This document shows, one piece after another, positions 25,584 through 34,540 of a DNA stretch of 64,000 bases (positions are counted from its first letter, which is position 1; the number at the start of each line of letters is the position of its first letter). The translations under genes were made by a program, and so were the position numbers. The notes beneath the pieces were generated by a model. The model was not told where the DNA came from and ran no database searches. It saw nothing but the letters and a program-made list of their open reading frames with translations. Where the stretch lies: contig NZ_AP026677.1 of the NCBI RefSeq assembly GCF_025997915.1, positions 1,240,001-1,304,000 of the forward strand, read 5' to 3'. The DNA comes from Aquiluna sp. KACHI24 (GTDB taxonomy: Bacteria > Actinomycetota > Actinomycetes > Actinomycetales > Microbacteriaceae).

Positions 25584-27064
25584 AGCGCGCAGTCGATCAG
25601 CACAAAACCCTGGCGGTAAAGTTGCTGGTCCAAATCACCAGGAGTGGTCCTGATGTATTGCCAGCCGTAGCTATTTGCAAGCGCCTCGAGGTTCACCGCT
25701 TGGGGTGTAGTGAAAAGCAATTCGAAGTCTGGTCTTTCCAGAAGTTGAGCCATCTCGAGGTGCGAGAAAATTGCTCCGCCGTGATCGTTGCCAACCACCA
25801 GTTGCACATTGAGCTCGCCAAGACCGGAGCGATTTAGCCCAGACGCATCATGCAGCAGCGTGAGATCGCCAATTATCGCTCTGACCTGGTTGCCCGCTTG
25901 CGCAAGCCCCAGCGCAGTTGAAACGGTCCCATCAATGCCAGCAAGGCCTCGGGATGCAAAAACATTGAGGTCTTTCCCCTCGACTGCGCGCTCTGCAACA
26001 CGAATCAGTTCGGATGCTCCGAAGAGCAACCGATCATCCCCAGAAGTTGCATCCCATACCTTCGACACCAGCGTGGCTCTATCTGATTTCTCGGGTTCGC
26101 TTTCCCACCTATCAGACCAATCTGCAGACCCCTGACCGATTGGAACCAGTCGATCAGCAAAACCTTGAGCCCTATCAAATACGTCGAAGCCTTCGTAGTT
26201 TGAGGGCTTCTGAACCCAATACTCGGTATTTCTCAAAAGACTAAGAACTGCCCTTGAAAGGGTTGGCTTACCAAATACAAAAACCTGAGAAACCTCAGCA
26301 CTAAGCTCGAAAAGTTTTGCGATGTAGTTAGTGATGCTGCCCTGAACTCGAGCCCCGGAAGATGGTTCTGCCAAAAGCGGCAACCTGGCTGCTTTGGCAA
26401 AATCACTTGCAGCCGTGCCGGCTCCAGCACCCGCAACCACAACAGCGTGCTCCGAAACCACGACATCAAGTTCACCTAGGTGGTTAGCGCGCTGAACCAA
26501 CTCGGGATTGGTCACGAAATCCAGCGCGCTTGGTTGAGAGCTCGAAAGCGGCTCCGCAAACTGAATGTTGACCTGGACTGGACCAGGTCGCGCCTCGGCA
26601 CCGACTGCCAACTCGACAGCCCTTTTAGCAACCAATCTTGGGTCGGCGCTGGCATCAACATCGATACAGTCACGGACTGCCTCGGCAAATATGCCGTTTT
26701 GAATTGTGGTCTGGTTCGCACCCCTACCGCGAAGCTTTGCCGGTCTATCCGCGGTCAACAAGATCATCGGAACCCCTGCATGATGTGCTTCTAGGACGGC
26801 TGGGTGGAGATTCGCAACTGCGGTGCCGCTTGTTGTAATGAGTGCTACGGGGTATTCATCACCCAGTGCTCGACCCAGGGCCATAAAGCCCATCGATCGC
26901 TCATCAAGCCGGACAGTTAGATCAATGAGTCCCGCCTTGGCCAATTGATTAGCGGCAATCGCCAGCGCTTGAGAGCGAGCACCGGGAGCGAGATAAAAGC
27001 TTTTGACTCCAAAGTTTTGCAGCGCAGCGACAAACTGGGAGGCAAAAAGCTGAGAATCGCTCAC
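25580..27064 (-). CDS. menD: SEPHCHC synthase (2-oxoglutarate decarboxylase of menaquinone pathway)
   Basis: The 494-aa ThDP enzyme shows APGARSQALAIA, VRLDERSMGFMALGRAL with the ThDP-activating Glu, TTSGTAVANLHPAVLEAHHA, and a C-terminal pyrophosphate/Mg region IGDLTLLHDASGL with NDHGGAIF. It is somewhat shorter than the usual 550 or so residues. It joins isochorismate to the 2-oxoglutarate-derived semialdehyde. GTG at 27064 directly follows the TAA of the PLDc_N gene. Confidence 0.93.
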   Translation of the reverse strand: MSDSQLFASQFVAALQNFGVKSFYLAPGARSQALAIAANQLAKAGLIDLTVRLDERSMGFMALGRALGDEYPVALITTSGTAVANLHPAVLEAHHAGVPMILLTADRPAKLRGRGANQTTIQNGIFAEAVRDCIDVDASADPRLVAKRAVELAVGAEARPGPVQVNIQFAEPLSSSQPSALDFVTNPELVQRANHLGELDVVVSEHAVVVAGAGAGTAASDFAKAARLPLLAEPSSGARVQGSITNYIAKLFELSAEVSQVFVFGKPTLSRAVLSLLRNTEYWVQKPSNYEGFDVFDRAQGFADRLVPIGQGSADWSDRWESEPEKSDRATLVSKVWDATSGDDRLLFGASELIRVAERAVEGKDLNVFASRGLAGIDGTVSTALGLAQAGNQVRAIIGDLTLLHDASGLNRSGLGELNVQLVVGNDHGGAIFSHLEMAQLLERPDFELLFTTPQAVNLEALANSYGWQYIRTTPGDLDQQLYRQGFVLIDCAL

Positions 27065-27370
27065 TTAGTTCGACTCGTCCTTTTTGTCATCGTCTTCTTT
27101 GCGAAGCTTCTTATCTAGATCACGCAGAAAGTTTGGGTCATCATCCGGTGCAACGGTCTTGCGCTTTTGCGGTCTTGGTCCTCGGCCCAAGGGGCGACCA
27201 ACCATCAGATACAGAAGTCCTCCGAAGAATGGGACCACGATGCACAGCAATACCCAGACCCACTTTGGCAATAGTCTGACCTCGGCCTTGTTGGCGCTGG
27301 CAGCAAACACCGTCGTGAAAACTGTGAAAATCACGAGAAATGCAATTGTGAATACTGCGACTCTGGACAT
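27065..27370 (-). CDS. PLDc_N domain small membrane protein
   Basis: The 101-aa protein has an N-terminal helix (residues 3-24), a second helix WVWVLLCIVVPFFGGLLYLMVGRP typical of the phospholipase D N-terminal (PLDc_N) anchor, and a highly charged tail. Proteins like this commonly neighbour men genes in Microbacteriaceae; function is unknown. The following menD start codon abuts its stop. Confidence 0.8.
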   Translation of the reverse strand: MSRVAVFTIAFLVIFTVFTTVFAASANKAEVRLLPKWVWVLLCIVVPFFGGLLYLMVGRPLGRGPRPQKRKTVAPDDDPNFLRDLDKKLRKEDDDKKDESN

Positions 27371-27397
27371 ACCTCAACCCTATCTAGTTGCTGAACT

Positions 27398-27403
27398 TAG
27401 ACT
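27398..27403 (+). promoter_or_regulatory. -10 element (TAGACT) of a leaderless promoter for the DUF4229 gene
   Basis: TAGACT is followed by AAAGAC and then the ATG at 27410. The 6-nt spacing predicts transcription starting at the start codon. Confidence 0.55.
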
Positions 27404-27409
27404 AAAGAC

Positions 27410-27706
27410 ATGAAAAACCCCTGGCTGAGCTACTCGATCCTGCGACTTGGATTATTCGCACTGCTGTTTTGGGCTTTCATGCTCCTAGATTTCAACCCCT
27501 TTTTCGCGGCGATTATTGCCGCCAGCATCTCGTTTGCAATCTCGCTGATCTTTTTGGACAAGCAACGTCGCGCGATGAGTGAACAGGTTGCGGCAAAGCT
27601 CTCCAGAAACAAAGAGGGCAGCTACGAAGACCCAGAGAGTGACCTAGAAAACCAGATCCTGGATCAATCAAAAGTTGACGAGGACCAGTCCGGCTCCGAC
27701 AAGTAG
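27410..27706 (+). CDS. DUF4229 family small membrane protein
   Basis: The 98-aa protein has two membrane helices (YSILRLGLFALLFWAFMLL and PFFAAIIAASISFAISLIFL), then a basic KQRRAMSEQVAAKL segment and an acidic disordered tail. This fits DUF4229, an actinobacterial family found next to menaquinone genes; function unknown. Its last 39 nt overlap the 3' end of the convergent menA gene. Confidence 0.8.
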   Translation: MKNPWLSYSILRLGLFALLFWAFMLLDFNPFFAAIIAASISFAISLIFLDKQRRAMSEQVAAKLSRNKEGSYEDPESDLENQILDQSKVDEDQSGSDK

Positions 27707-28546
27707 TCCATAACCCAATCCGGCATAGCTCGTTAGCTTCAGTCCGGTGATTAGCTCCTTCGGGGTTCTACCGCTTAGCGCAATGCCAGAGATCGGCACC
27801 AGCAGCAAAACATTTGCTAGCCCAAGAAGCGTCGCCGGATATACCAAGATCAGCAGGATGTTGATCGCGAGCGGGATGAAGATAAGAAACAAAAACAGCA
27901 CTCGCGAGCGCCGATCGCCCAACCTAACCGCCAGGGTCTTTTTGCCAGCCTGAGTATCGGTTGCGATGTCACGAATGTTGTTGATCAGCAACACTGCCGA
28001 GGCGTAGAAACCCGCTGCGGATCCAAGCACAATCGCAAGCGGGTCAAGACTCAGGGTTTGAATGAAATTAGTTCCAACCGTGGCGAACAAACCAAAAAAC
28101 ACAAACACCACGACTTCGCCAAGACCGGCATAACCATATGGGTGCTTACCCCCGGTGTAATACCAGGCAGCCAAAATCGCAAAGGCACCAAAGGCTAATA
28201 GCCAATACTGTGAGGTGGCAATCACGAGAGCTAAGCCAACCAAAGCGGCAAGCCCAAAGAACACAAAGGCCACGCGCTTTACATCATCCGCTCTAGCCTC
28301 ACCGGACCCGGTTAGACGCTTTGGCCCCACGCGGAACTCATCCGTCCCTCTAACCCCATCGGAGTAATCGTTCGCGTAGTTGACTGCGATTTGCAAGAAC
28401 AGCGCAACTAGCAAGGCGCCGAATGTCAACAGTGCATCGAAGTTCTGAGTGGCCTCTGCTGTAGCCGCTCCGAGCGCTACCGGTGCAACTGCCAGTGGCA
28501 AAGTGCGAAGCCTTGCCCCTGAAACCCAACTCTTTAGATCAGCCAT
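27668..28546 (-). CDS. menA: 1,4-dihydroxy-2-naphthoate polyprenyltransferase
   Basis: The 292-aa UbiA-family protein has about eight helices and the Asp-rich NYANDYSDGVRGTDEFRVGP motif with the Mg-diphosphate-binding residues. A second segment INNIRDIATDTQAGKKTLAVRLG matches the second Asp motif. It attaches the polyprenyl chain to DHNA in the membrane. A GAGG sequence lies just before its ATG, 11 nt after the menE stop. Confidence 0.93.
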   Translation of the reverse strand: MADLKSWVSGARLRTLPLAVAPVALGAATAEATQNFDALLTFGALLVALFLQIAVNYANDYSDGVRGTDEFRVGPKRLTGSGEARADDVKRVAFVFFGLAALVGLALVIATSQYWLLAFGAFAILAAWYYTGGKHPYGYAGLGEVVVFVFFGLFATVGTNFIQTLSLDPLAIVLGSAAGFYASAVLLINNIRDIATDTQAGKKTLAVRLGDRRSRVLFLFLIFIPLAINILLILVYPATLLGLANVLLLVPISGIALSGRTPKELITGLKLTSYAGLGYGLLVGAGLVLVNF

Positions 28547-28557
28547 AGCCTCAAATG

Positions 28558-29628
28558 CTAGCCTGCCAAAAGTCTTTGAACTTCGATTAGGTCTGGCTTT
28601 CCAGATGGGAGCCTGGGCACAGACGCAACCTTTAGTAGCCGCTGTGGCCTAGCGGCAATGGTCAGCTCTGCCAGCTCCCGGAAGTCTCTTTCCTGGCCCA
28701 CATAAACCAAACCAACCGATTGACCCCATTGGCTTTCAATTGCCACCGCGCAAACTTCATCCACCCCATCGAGAGCGAGCGCCGCCTCTTCAACCCGATC
28801 GAGTGAAACTTTCAAGCCACCGGAAACGATTACTCGATCGACTCGTCCCAAAACCTCGAGCTTCCCACCGATGAGCTCCCCTAGATCGTTGGTGACGAAC
28901 TCCGGACCCAAATCTTCAGCCAGGGTTGGGCCAGATATTGCGATTCGACCTCCAGCCAGACGAATATTCACTCCATCTAAGGGGACTCCGTCGTAGACGC
29001 AGCCACCGCAGGTCTCAGTCATGCCATAGCTAACGACCACATTGACTCCCATGGTCTGCAACTCCAAAACCTCGGCCCAGTTTGGCTGCTGGCCACCAAC
29101 CAAAATCGCCTTGAACTTGCGAAGTTCTGAGAATACGAAGGCATCTTCCCGTGCAGCTTGCAATAGCTTGCTCAATTGGTGTGGCACTAAAGAGGTGAAG
29201 CGATCCTCGGTCATCAAGGCTGAGCCTCGAATAAAAGCCTCCGCTGTGAATGGCACCTGGGTGTTCATCAAAATCGGTTGAGTATAGGCAACTACAGATC
29301 TCACCAACACGTTTATGCCAGCAATGAAGTTGGTTGGGAGAGCGAGCAGCCACTGGCCGCTGCCGATTCGGTTTGCAGAAGAGTTAGCGCTTGCCAAAAG
29401 CGCGTCGGTAGAAAGCGCTATTCGCTTTGGTGCGCCTGTGGACCCCGAACTTTCGACAATAAATCCGATGTGATCCTCAACCTGGTCTGGCAGCCCATGA
29501 ACCTCGGGCATGACCCCCAAGACCTCGGGAGGGGTTATAAACCCAGCAACCGTGCCATCCAAAACCTCGACTGCAAGCTGCAGCGCTCGAAAGCTGTCAT
29601 TGGCTGGAACAAGCTTTAGCGGTTTCAT
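28558..29628 (-). CDS. menE: o-Succinylbenzoate-CoA ligase (short form)
   Basis: The 356-aa acyl-adenylate enzyme has the P-loop ESSGSTGAPKRIALS, the VSYGMTETCGGCVYDG motif and the C-terminal lysine motif RLPSGKPDLIEV. It is shorter than typical ANL ligases, as is usual for actinobacterial MenE. It activates o-succinylbenzoate with CoA before MenB ring closure. The ATG at 29628 overlaps the menB stop. Confidence 0.92.
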   Translation of the reverse strand: MKPLKLVPANDSFRALQLAVEVLDGTVAGFITPPEVLGVMPEVHGLPDQVEDHIGFIVESSGSTGAPKRIALSTDALLASANSSANRIGSGQWLLALPTNFIAGINVLVRSVVAYTQPILMNTQVPFTAEAFIRGSALMTEDRFTSLVPHQLSKLLQAAREDAFVFSELRKFKAILVGGQQPNWAEVLELQTMGVNVVVSYGMTETCGGCVYDGVPLDGVNIRLAGGRIAISGPTLAEDLGPEFVTNDLGELIGGKLEVLGRVDRVIVSGGLKVSLDRVEEAALALDGVDEVCAVAIESQWGQSVGLVYVGQERDFRELAELTIAARPQRLLKVASVPRLPSGKPDLIEVQRLLAG

Positions 29629-30512
29629 TAGAAATGCCAGGGGTAGTCAGACCAGTCAGGTTTACGCTTTTCCAAAAAGGCATTCTTGCCCTCGGTGGCT
29701 TCTTCGGTGCCATAGGCCAATCGAGTCGCCTCACCCGCAAACAGCTGCTGACCTACCAAGCCATCGTCAACGGCGTTGAATGCGTACTTCAGCATGCGAA
29801 TTGCAGTCGGTGACTTACCCAAAATCTCTCTAGCCCAGGCAATACCCTGAGTCTCAAGTTCGGCATGCGGAACGATTTTGTTGACAACACCCATTTCATA
29901 GGCTCGCTGCGCGTCATACTCAGCGCCAAGAAAGAAGATTTCACGAGCAAACTTTTGGCCGGTTTGACGAGCCAAATACGCAGAGCCGTATCCGGCATCG
30001 AAAGAACCAACGTCGGCATCGGTTTGCTTGAATCTTGCAAACTCCCTGGATGCGATTGACAGATCACAAACCACATTTAGCGAGTGACCGCCTCCTGCAG
30101 CCCAACCGGACACTAGTGCGATAACCACCTTGGGCATAAACCGAATCAGTCGCTGCACCTCAAGGATGTGCAGCCTACCTGAAGAGGCGTCACCGTATTC
30201 GTAGCCAGCCTTGCCGCGAACCCGTTGATCGCCACCCGAGCAAAATGCCCAGCCGCCGTCCTTTTCACTCGGCCCGTTACCGGTTAGCAAAACCACGCCA
30301 ACATCAGACTGCATGCGAGCGTGGTCTAGGGTGCGGTAGAGCTCATCGACAGTCTGCGGTCGAAATGCGTTTCTTACCTCTGGGCGCGAAAACCCAACTC
30401 GAACAACACCAAGCTCAATGTGTCGGTGGTAGGAGACATCGGTTAGCGACTCGAAACCGGGAACAGCTTTCCACTGCTTGGCATCAAAGAGCTCGGAGAC
30501 CTGATTGGGCAT
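29628..30512 (-). CDS. menB: 1,4-dihydroxy-2-naphthoyl-CoA synthase
   Basis: The 294-aa crotonase-family enzyme carries FCSGGDQRVRGKAGYEYGD, SGWAAGGGHSLNVVCDLSIA and QTDADVGSFDAGYGSAYLAR, all diagnostic of MenB. It closes the naphthoate ring. ATG 30512 is preceded by AGGTGC and TAGTCT, giving a leaderless promoter that overlaps the divergent menC promoter. It is first in menB-menE-menA. Confidence 0.94.
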   Translation of the reverse strand: MPNQVSELFDAKQWKAVPGFESLTDVSYHRHIELGVVRVGFSRPEVRNAFRPQTVDELYRTLDHARMQSDVGVVLLTGNGPSEKDGGWAFCSGGDQRVRGKAGYEYGDASSGRLHILEVQRLIRFMPKVVIALVSGWAAGGGHSLNVVCDLSIASREFARFKQTDADVGSFDAGYGSAYLARQTGQKFAREIFFLGAEYDAQRAYEMGVVNKIVPHAELETQGIAWAREILGKSPTAIRMLKYAFNAVDDGLVGQQLFAGEATRLAYGTEEATEGKNAFLEKRKPDWSDYPWHF

Positions 30513-30529
30513 GCACCTAGACTAATCGC
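30513..30529. promoter_or_regulatory. Shared 17-bp bidirectional leaderless promoter between menB and menC
   Basis: The whole gap between two divergent start codons is 17 bp. TAGACTA (30518-30524) contains TAGACT reading right, 6 nt from the menC GTG, and TAGTCT reading left, 6 nt from the menB ATG. The two -10 hexamers are the same DNA shifted by 1 bp on opposite strands, so both transcripts would be leaderless and could not be initiated at the same time. No good -35 element is visible on either side. Confidence 0.65.
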
Positions 30530-31480
30530 GTGAATGGTGGGCTAGGAAACTTTTGGGTTGTCAGCATCCCGATGCGCACCAAATTTCGTGGCCTGGAATT
30601 TCGTGAAGCGGTGATTTTCAAGGGTGAGCGCTGGTCCGAGTTTTCACCCTTTTTGGAGTACTCCGATCAAGAGTCAGCCACTTGGCTGAGAGCCGCTCTC
30701 GAGTTCGCACACGATGATCTTCCAGCTCTGAAGCGCGAATACGTTCGGGTCAATGCAACCCTCCCAGCGGTTAGCACCGACGAGGTGGCAGCTGTTTTGG
30801 CACGCTTCACTAGATTTGAAACAGTGAAGGTGAAGGTCGCAGAAAAAGGCCAATCGATAACCGATGACCTAGCTAGAATCCGCGAGGTTGCAAGGCTTTA
30901 TCCACACGCAAAAGTTCGATTGGATGCCAATGGCGGCTACGCGACCGAACAGGTCCTAAGCCTGGTTCGTGAGCTTGATGGCATAAACATTGAGTATTTA
31001 GAGCAGCCGGTTTCGACCATCGAGGAGATGGCCCAGCTCAAAACAGCGCTCAGCGGTTCAATCAAGATTTGCGCCGATGAGCTGGTTAGAAAGTCATCCG
31101 ACCCGCTCGCGGTCGCAAGGGCCCGGGCGGCTGACCTTGTAATGCTGAAGGCACAGCCACTGGGCGGTATCGCCGCATCTCTCGAAATTGCAAATGCGAT
31201 TGACCTTGAGTGCGTGGTCAGCTCCGCGATTGAAACTTCGGTGGGTATTGCAATGGGAACCTACCTGGCATGTGCTTTGGACGAATTGAACTACGACTGT
31301 GGGCTGGGCACCGTCAACCTCTTGGCAGGCGATGTTGCCCATGACCAAGCTCCTAAGAACTCAATCCTGGAACCAAAGCTGGTCGAGGTTGATCAGGCAC
31401 TACTGCAAAAATACGAGGCTTCGCCCGAACGCCAGGGATTCTGGCGCGATCGAGTGCAGCGCTGTCTCGAGCTTCTATAG
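30530..31480 (+). CDS. menC: o-Succinylbenzoate synthase
   Basis: The 316-aa enolase-superfamily enzyme has the KxK acid/base motif (TVKVKVAEKG), metal-ligand segments VRLDANGGY, IEYLEQPV and KICADELV, and the second catalytic Lys in VMLKAQPLGG. It dehydrates SHCHC to o-succinylbenzoate. The GTG at 30530 is preceded by TAGACT + 6 nt with no Shine-Dalgarno sequence. Its stop interlocks with the ccsB stop (CTATAG). Confidence 0.93.
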   Translation: MNGGLGNFWVVSIPMRTKFRGLEFREAVIFKGERWSEFSPFLEYSDQESATWLRAALEFAHDDLPALKREYVRVNATLPAVSTDEVAAVLARFTRFETVKVKVAEKGQSITDDLARIREVARLYPHAKVRLDANGGYATEQVLSLVRELDGINIEYLEQPVSTIEEMAQLKTALSGSIKICADELVRKSSDPLAVARARAADLVMLKAQPLGGIAASLEIANAIDLECVVSSAIETSVGIAMGTYLACALDELNYDCGLGTVNLLAGDVAHDQAPKNSILEPKLVEVDQALLQKYEASPERQGFWRDRVQRCLELL

Positions 31481-32344
31481 GCCGGAGTAGACGTGAAGAC
31501 CTTTGAAGAAAAGGTTCACGATGGTGAAGTTGAAGATCACCGACAGGAACGCGATAAGGCCAAGCCAGGCCGCACGCTTTCCGTTCCAACCCCTGGTTGC
31601 CATTGCATGAAGATAACCGGCGTATAACACCCAGATGATGAAGGTCCAAACCTCTTTGGTGTCCCAACCCCAATAGCGGTGCCAAGCACGCTCGGCCCAG
31701 ATTGCGCCCGCAATTAGGGTGAAGCTCCAGAGCACAAAGCCCACGACGTTGAAGCGATAGGCGTAGCGTTCCAACGCATCAAGAGACGGGAATACCTGCA
31801 TGATCTTTGACTTAGAACCACTTTTGACGAGGTAGCTGAGATGAAATGCAGCTGCGATTGTGAAAAATGCGGTTGCCAAGATCGCTACCACCACGTGGAT
31901 AACAAGCCAGTAGCTCTGCAGCGCTGGCATCAGCGTCTTCACCTCCACGTAGAAAAGTGAAACCGCCGCGAAGAGTGTGATCAAAACAAATCCGACAACG
32001 AAGGTGCCGATGAAACGAATGTCCTTTAGCTTCAGCGAAGTCAGATAGACCAGCAAGATCAGCAGCGCTCCTGAAATGGAGAACTCATACATGTTTGCCC
32101 ATGGCACACGGCCGGCTGCAATGCCGCGAAGCACGACACCGATCGTCAAGACAGTGGTACCGACACCAGTCACCCAGAAGGCAGCCTTCTCGGTCTTGGT
32201 GAGCTTTTTCTCAACAGCTTCTGACTTTCCAAGCTGCGATAGCTGAAAGGAAAACAGCATCAGTGCGAGAGCTAGAAAAGCCATCGATGCCGTGACGAAC
32301 AGTAGCGAGAGTTGCGATAACGGCTCGTTTAGTTGCGGTGTCAT
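31475..32344 (-). CDS. ccsB: Cytochrome c biogenesis protein CcsB (ResC)
   Basis: The 289-aa protein has about eight membrane helices and the heme-handling WWD-type motif AERAWHRYWGWDTKEVWTF (residues about 212-230), plus conserved His residues in helices before and after it. With ResB it forms the system II cytochrome c synthase that exports heme and attaches it to apocytochrome. The start overlaps the resB stop by 4 nt. Confidence 0.93.
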   Translation of the reverse strand: MTPQLNEPLSQLSLLFVTASMAFLALALMLFSFQLSQLGKSEAVEKKLTKTEKAAFWVTGVGTTVLTIGVVLRGIAAGRVPWANMYEFSISGALLILLVYLTSLKLKDIRFIGTFVVGFVLITLFAAVSLFYVEVKTLMPALQSYWLVIHVVVAILATAFFTIAAAFHLSYLVKSGSKSKIMQVFPSLDALERYAYRFNVVGFVLWSFTLIAGAIWAERAWHRYWGWDTKEVWTFIIWVLYAGYLHAMATRGWNGKRAAWLGLIAFLSVIFNFTIVNLFFKGLHVYSGL

Positions 32345-33840
32345 TTTCTTCCTTCTTCAATCTCCAGGACCAGGCGGTCTAACATCTCGCCCAGTCCAGG
32401 ATCATCGCCGCGAGCCAAAGCAGCGACCTCCATCTTTCCATCTAACAATTCGCGGAACCAAACTCGGCGACGAGGAACCATTAGTGACAGCGTCACCGAT
32501 ACCAATGCCAAGAGCGCAAATAACAACACCCAAACCCCACCGGGGTTGTATGCGATGTCTACCGAGGCGTAGCGAAGTAGTCCTTCAAATCGCACCGACC
32601 CAATGCCTCCGGGGAGCTCGGCAGTCTCACCGACCCTAAGTTCCAGTGCCGGCACCGGGCCGTTTCTTCCAGCGACCAAGTTCATGTCTGTGGTGTCAAG
32701 CGCGTAGACATTTCTTGGCACGCCAGAGTCAAGACCAAGATCACCGGTGTAAACGTTCATGGTCAAAAGCGGATCAATTGGGTCTGGGTAAATCGAGGTA
32801 TAAGCCCCCGATTCCAGCTTCTCTGCCGTCGGATAGAAGAAGGCGATTATTCCAATTTGTTCAGGTAGCGCATCTGGTGCCTTGATGACACCGAGTGAGG
32901 TCATGTTGCCATCCTGAGGCAGGAAGACCACAGGCCCCGAGTATGCGACGTTGCCCTCACCATCAAGAATGCTGACCACCGGTGCAAAGCCGTTTCCGGT
33001 TAGGTAGACGTTTGCTCCCGGAACCTCAAGTGGGTAGTTAACCCTGATCTGGTTCTGGGAGTTAGCACCCGCTGCCCCCAAAGTCACATCGGCTATGAAG
33101 TCAATGGGCTGGCCGATATTTGCGGGGTTGGTGAGGTCGTAAACGACATTGAACTTGTCGAGCTTGAGAGTGAACGGCTTGAGCTCTTCCTCATAAAAAA
33201 GTGGTCCGGGAGAAAAGCTGTCGTATGAAGCGAGATTGTTCACAAAGCTGTCACCCTCAACCAAGACGCGCTGACCGGAAAAAGAAAAACCGCCGCCCAG
33301 TCCAACAGCCAGCAGCACTCCGATTAGCGCATAGTGAAAGACCAGATTGCCGGTCTCCTTGAGGTAGCCCTTTTCGGCACTTAGTGAATTGCCTTGAAGT
33401 TCAAAGCGGAACTTGTTCTTGCGTAGCGCTTCCTGAGCGCTGACTAAATCAATACCCTCGACAATGCGGTGCTCAGGCATGCGATTGAGATTTACCGGGG
33501 TCTTCACCGGCTTAGCTCGAAGCGCATGCCAGTGAATTTTGGTTCTTGGTAGCACGCACCCAACCAGGGAAACGAACAGCAGTATGTAGATGGCCGAGAA
33601 CCAGACCGAGGTGTAAACATCAAATAGCTGCAGTGCATCTAGGAATGCTGCAAACTCCGGTTGCTCGTCGTAGTAGACCCGAACCCCATTCGGGTCAGCA
33701 CTGCGCTGCGGATATAGCGAACCCGGCACTGCGGCAATTGCCAGCAACAGCAGCAAAAACAGTGCGGTTCGCATCGAGGTCAGTTGACGCCAGAACCAGC
33801 GAGGCCAGAAGGCGAGCTTAGAGAACAAGCTGGAAGCCAC
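32341..33840 (-). CDS. resB: Cytochrome c biogenesis protein ResB
   Basis: The 499-aa protein starts FWPRWFWRQLTSMRTALFLLLLLAIAAVPGS, has further helices (SAIYILLFVSLVGCVLPR; LVFHYALIGVLLAVGLG), a long extracellular domain and a C-terminal helix. This is the typical ResB/Ccs1 layout. It works with CcsB in cytochrome c assembly. Overlaps: 23 nt with upstream ccdA and 4 nt with ccsB. Confidence 0.92.
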   Translation of the reverse strand: MASSLFSKLAFWPRWFWRQLTSMRTALFLLLLLAIAAVPGSLYPQRSADPNGVRVYYDEQPEFAAFLDALQLFDVYTSVWFSAIYILLFVSLVGCVLPRTKIHWHALRAKPVKTPVNLNRMPEHRIVEGIDLVSAQEALRKNKFRFELQGNSLSAEKGYLKETGNLVFHYALIGVLLAVGLGGGFSFSGQRVLVEGDSFVNNLASYDSFSPGPLFYEEELKPFTLKLDKFNVVYDLTNPANIGQPIDFIADVTLGAAGANSQNQIRVNYPLEVPGANVYLTGNGFAPVVSILDGEGNVAYSGPVVFLPQDGNMTSLGVIKAPDALPEQIGIIAFFYPTAEKLESGAYTSIYPDPIDPLLTMNVYTGDLGLDSGVPRNVYALDTTDMNLVAGRNGPVPALELRVGETAELPGGIGSVRFEGLLRYASVDIAYNPGGVWVLLFALLALVSVTLSLMVPRRRVWFRELLDGKMEVAALARGDDPGLGEMLDRLVLEIEEGRK

Positions 33841-34540
33841 CGCTCACCTCCTGAATCCAAAGCATGATGCGACCCCAAAGTCCAGTCACCATCAAAAGAC
33901 CAATCAAGATCAGGACCGATCCACCAAAGATGTTGAACCCTCTGATGTGGCGCTTCACAAAACCAACCGACTTGGTTGCCCAGCTAAAGCCTGCAGCAAT
34001 CAGTAGGAATGGGATGCCTATGCCCAGGGAATAGAAGGTGGCGAGAATGCCACCGCGAACCGGATCTGAGGTATCAGATGCCAAAACCAAAACTGCAGAC
34101 AGGGTTGGACCGATGCAGGGTGACCAACCCAGAGCGAATACAACTCCCAGAAGCGGAGCTCCAGCAAGGCCAACTCTTGGTGAGACCTGCAACTTCAAGG
34201 TCTTTTGCAAAAAGCCAAACTGCCCGACCATGGCTAGCCCAAATAAAACAACCAGGCCACCAAGGACCGCCTGAATCCAAGGGTTTCTGGCCAGAAACAA
34301 AAGCCCAGCTGTACCCGCCAGCACTCCCAGCGAGACAAAAACGGTCGTGAAGCCAAGAACAAACAGCGCAGATCCGGCCAAAACTCTTGATTTTGGAGCC
34401 GCCGTGCCAGAGACATAGCCGAGGTAACCGGGGACTAGCGGAAGCACGCAGGGAGAGATGAAAGTGATGACACCGGCCAAGAGACTCAACGGGATTGCAA
34501 TAAGCAAAGAACCCTCGAGGATTATCTGGCCGGGGTTCAC
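33818..34540 (-). CDS. ccdA: Cytochrome c biogenesis protein CcdA (DsbD-like)
   Basis: The 240-aa six-helix protein has the redox Cys in TFISPCVLPLVPGYLGYVSG and the second in ALGWSPCIGPTLSAVL. It passes reducing power from cytoplasmic thioredoxin across the membrane to ResA. It is flanked and overlapped by resA (4 nt) and resB. Confidence 0.94.
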   Translation of the reverse strand: MNPGQIILEGSLLIAIPLSLLAGVITFISPCVLPLVPGYLGYVSGTAAPKSRVLAGSALFVLGFTTVFVSLGVLAGTAGLLFLARNPWIQAVLGGLVVLFGLAMVGQFGFLQKTLKLQVSPRVGLAGAPLLGVVFALGWSPCIGPTLSAVLVLASDTSDPVRGGILATFYSLGIGIPFLLIAAGFSWATKSVGFVKRHIRGFNIFGGSVLILIGLLMVTGLWGRIMLWIQEVSGGFQLVL

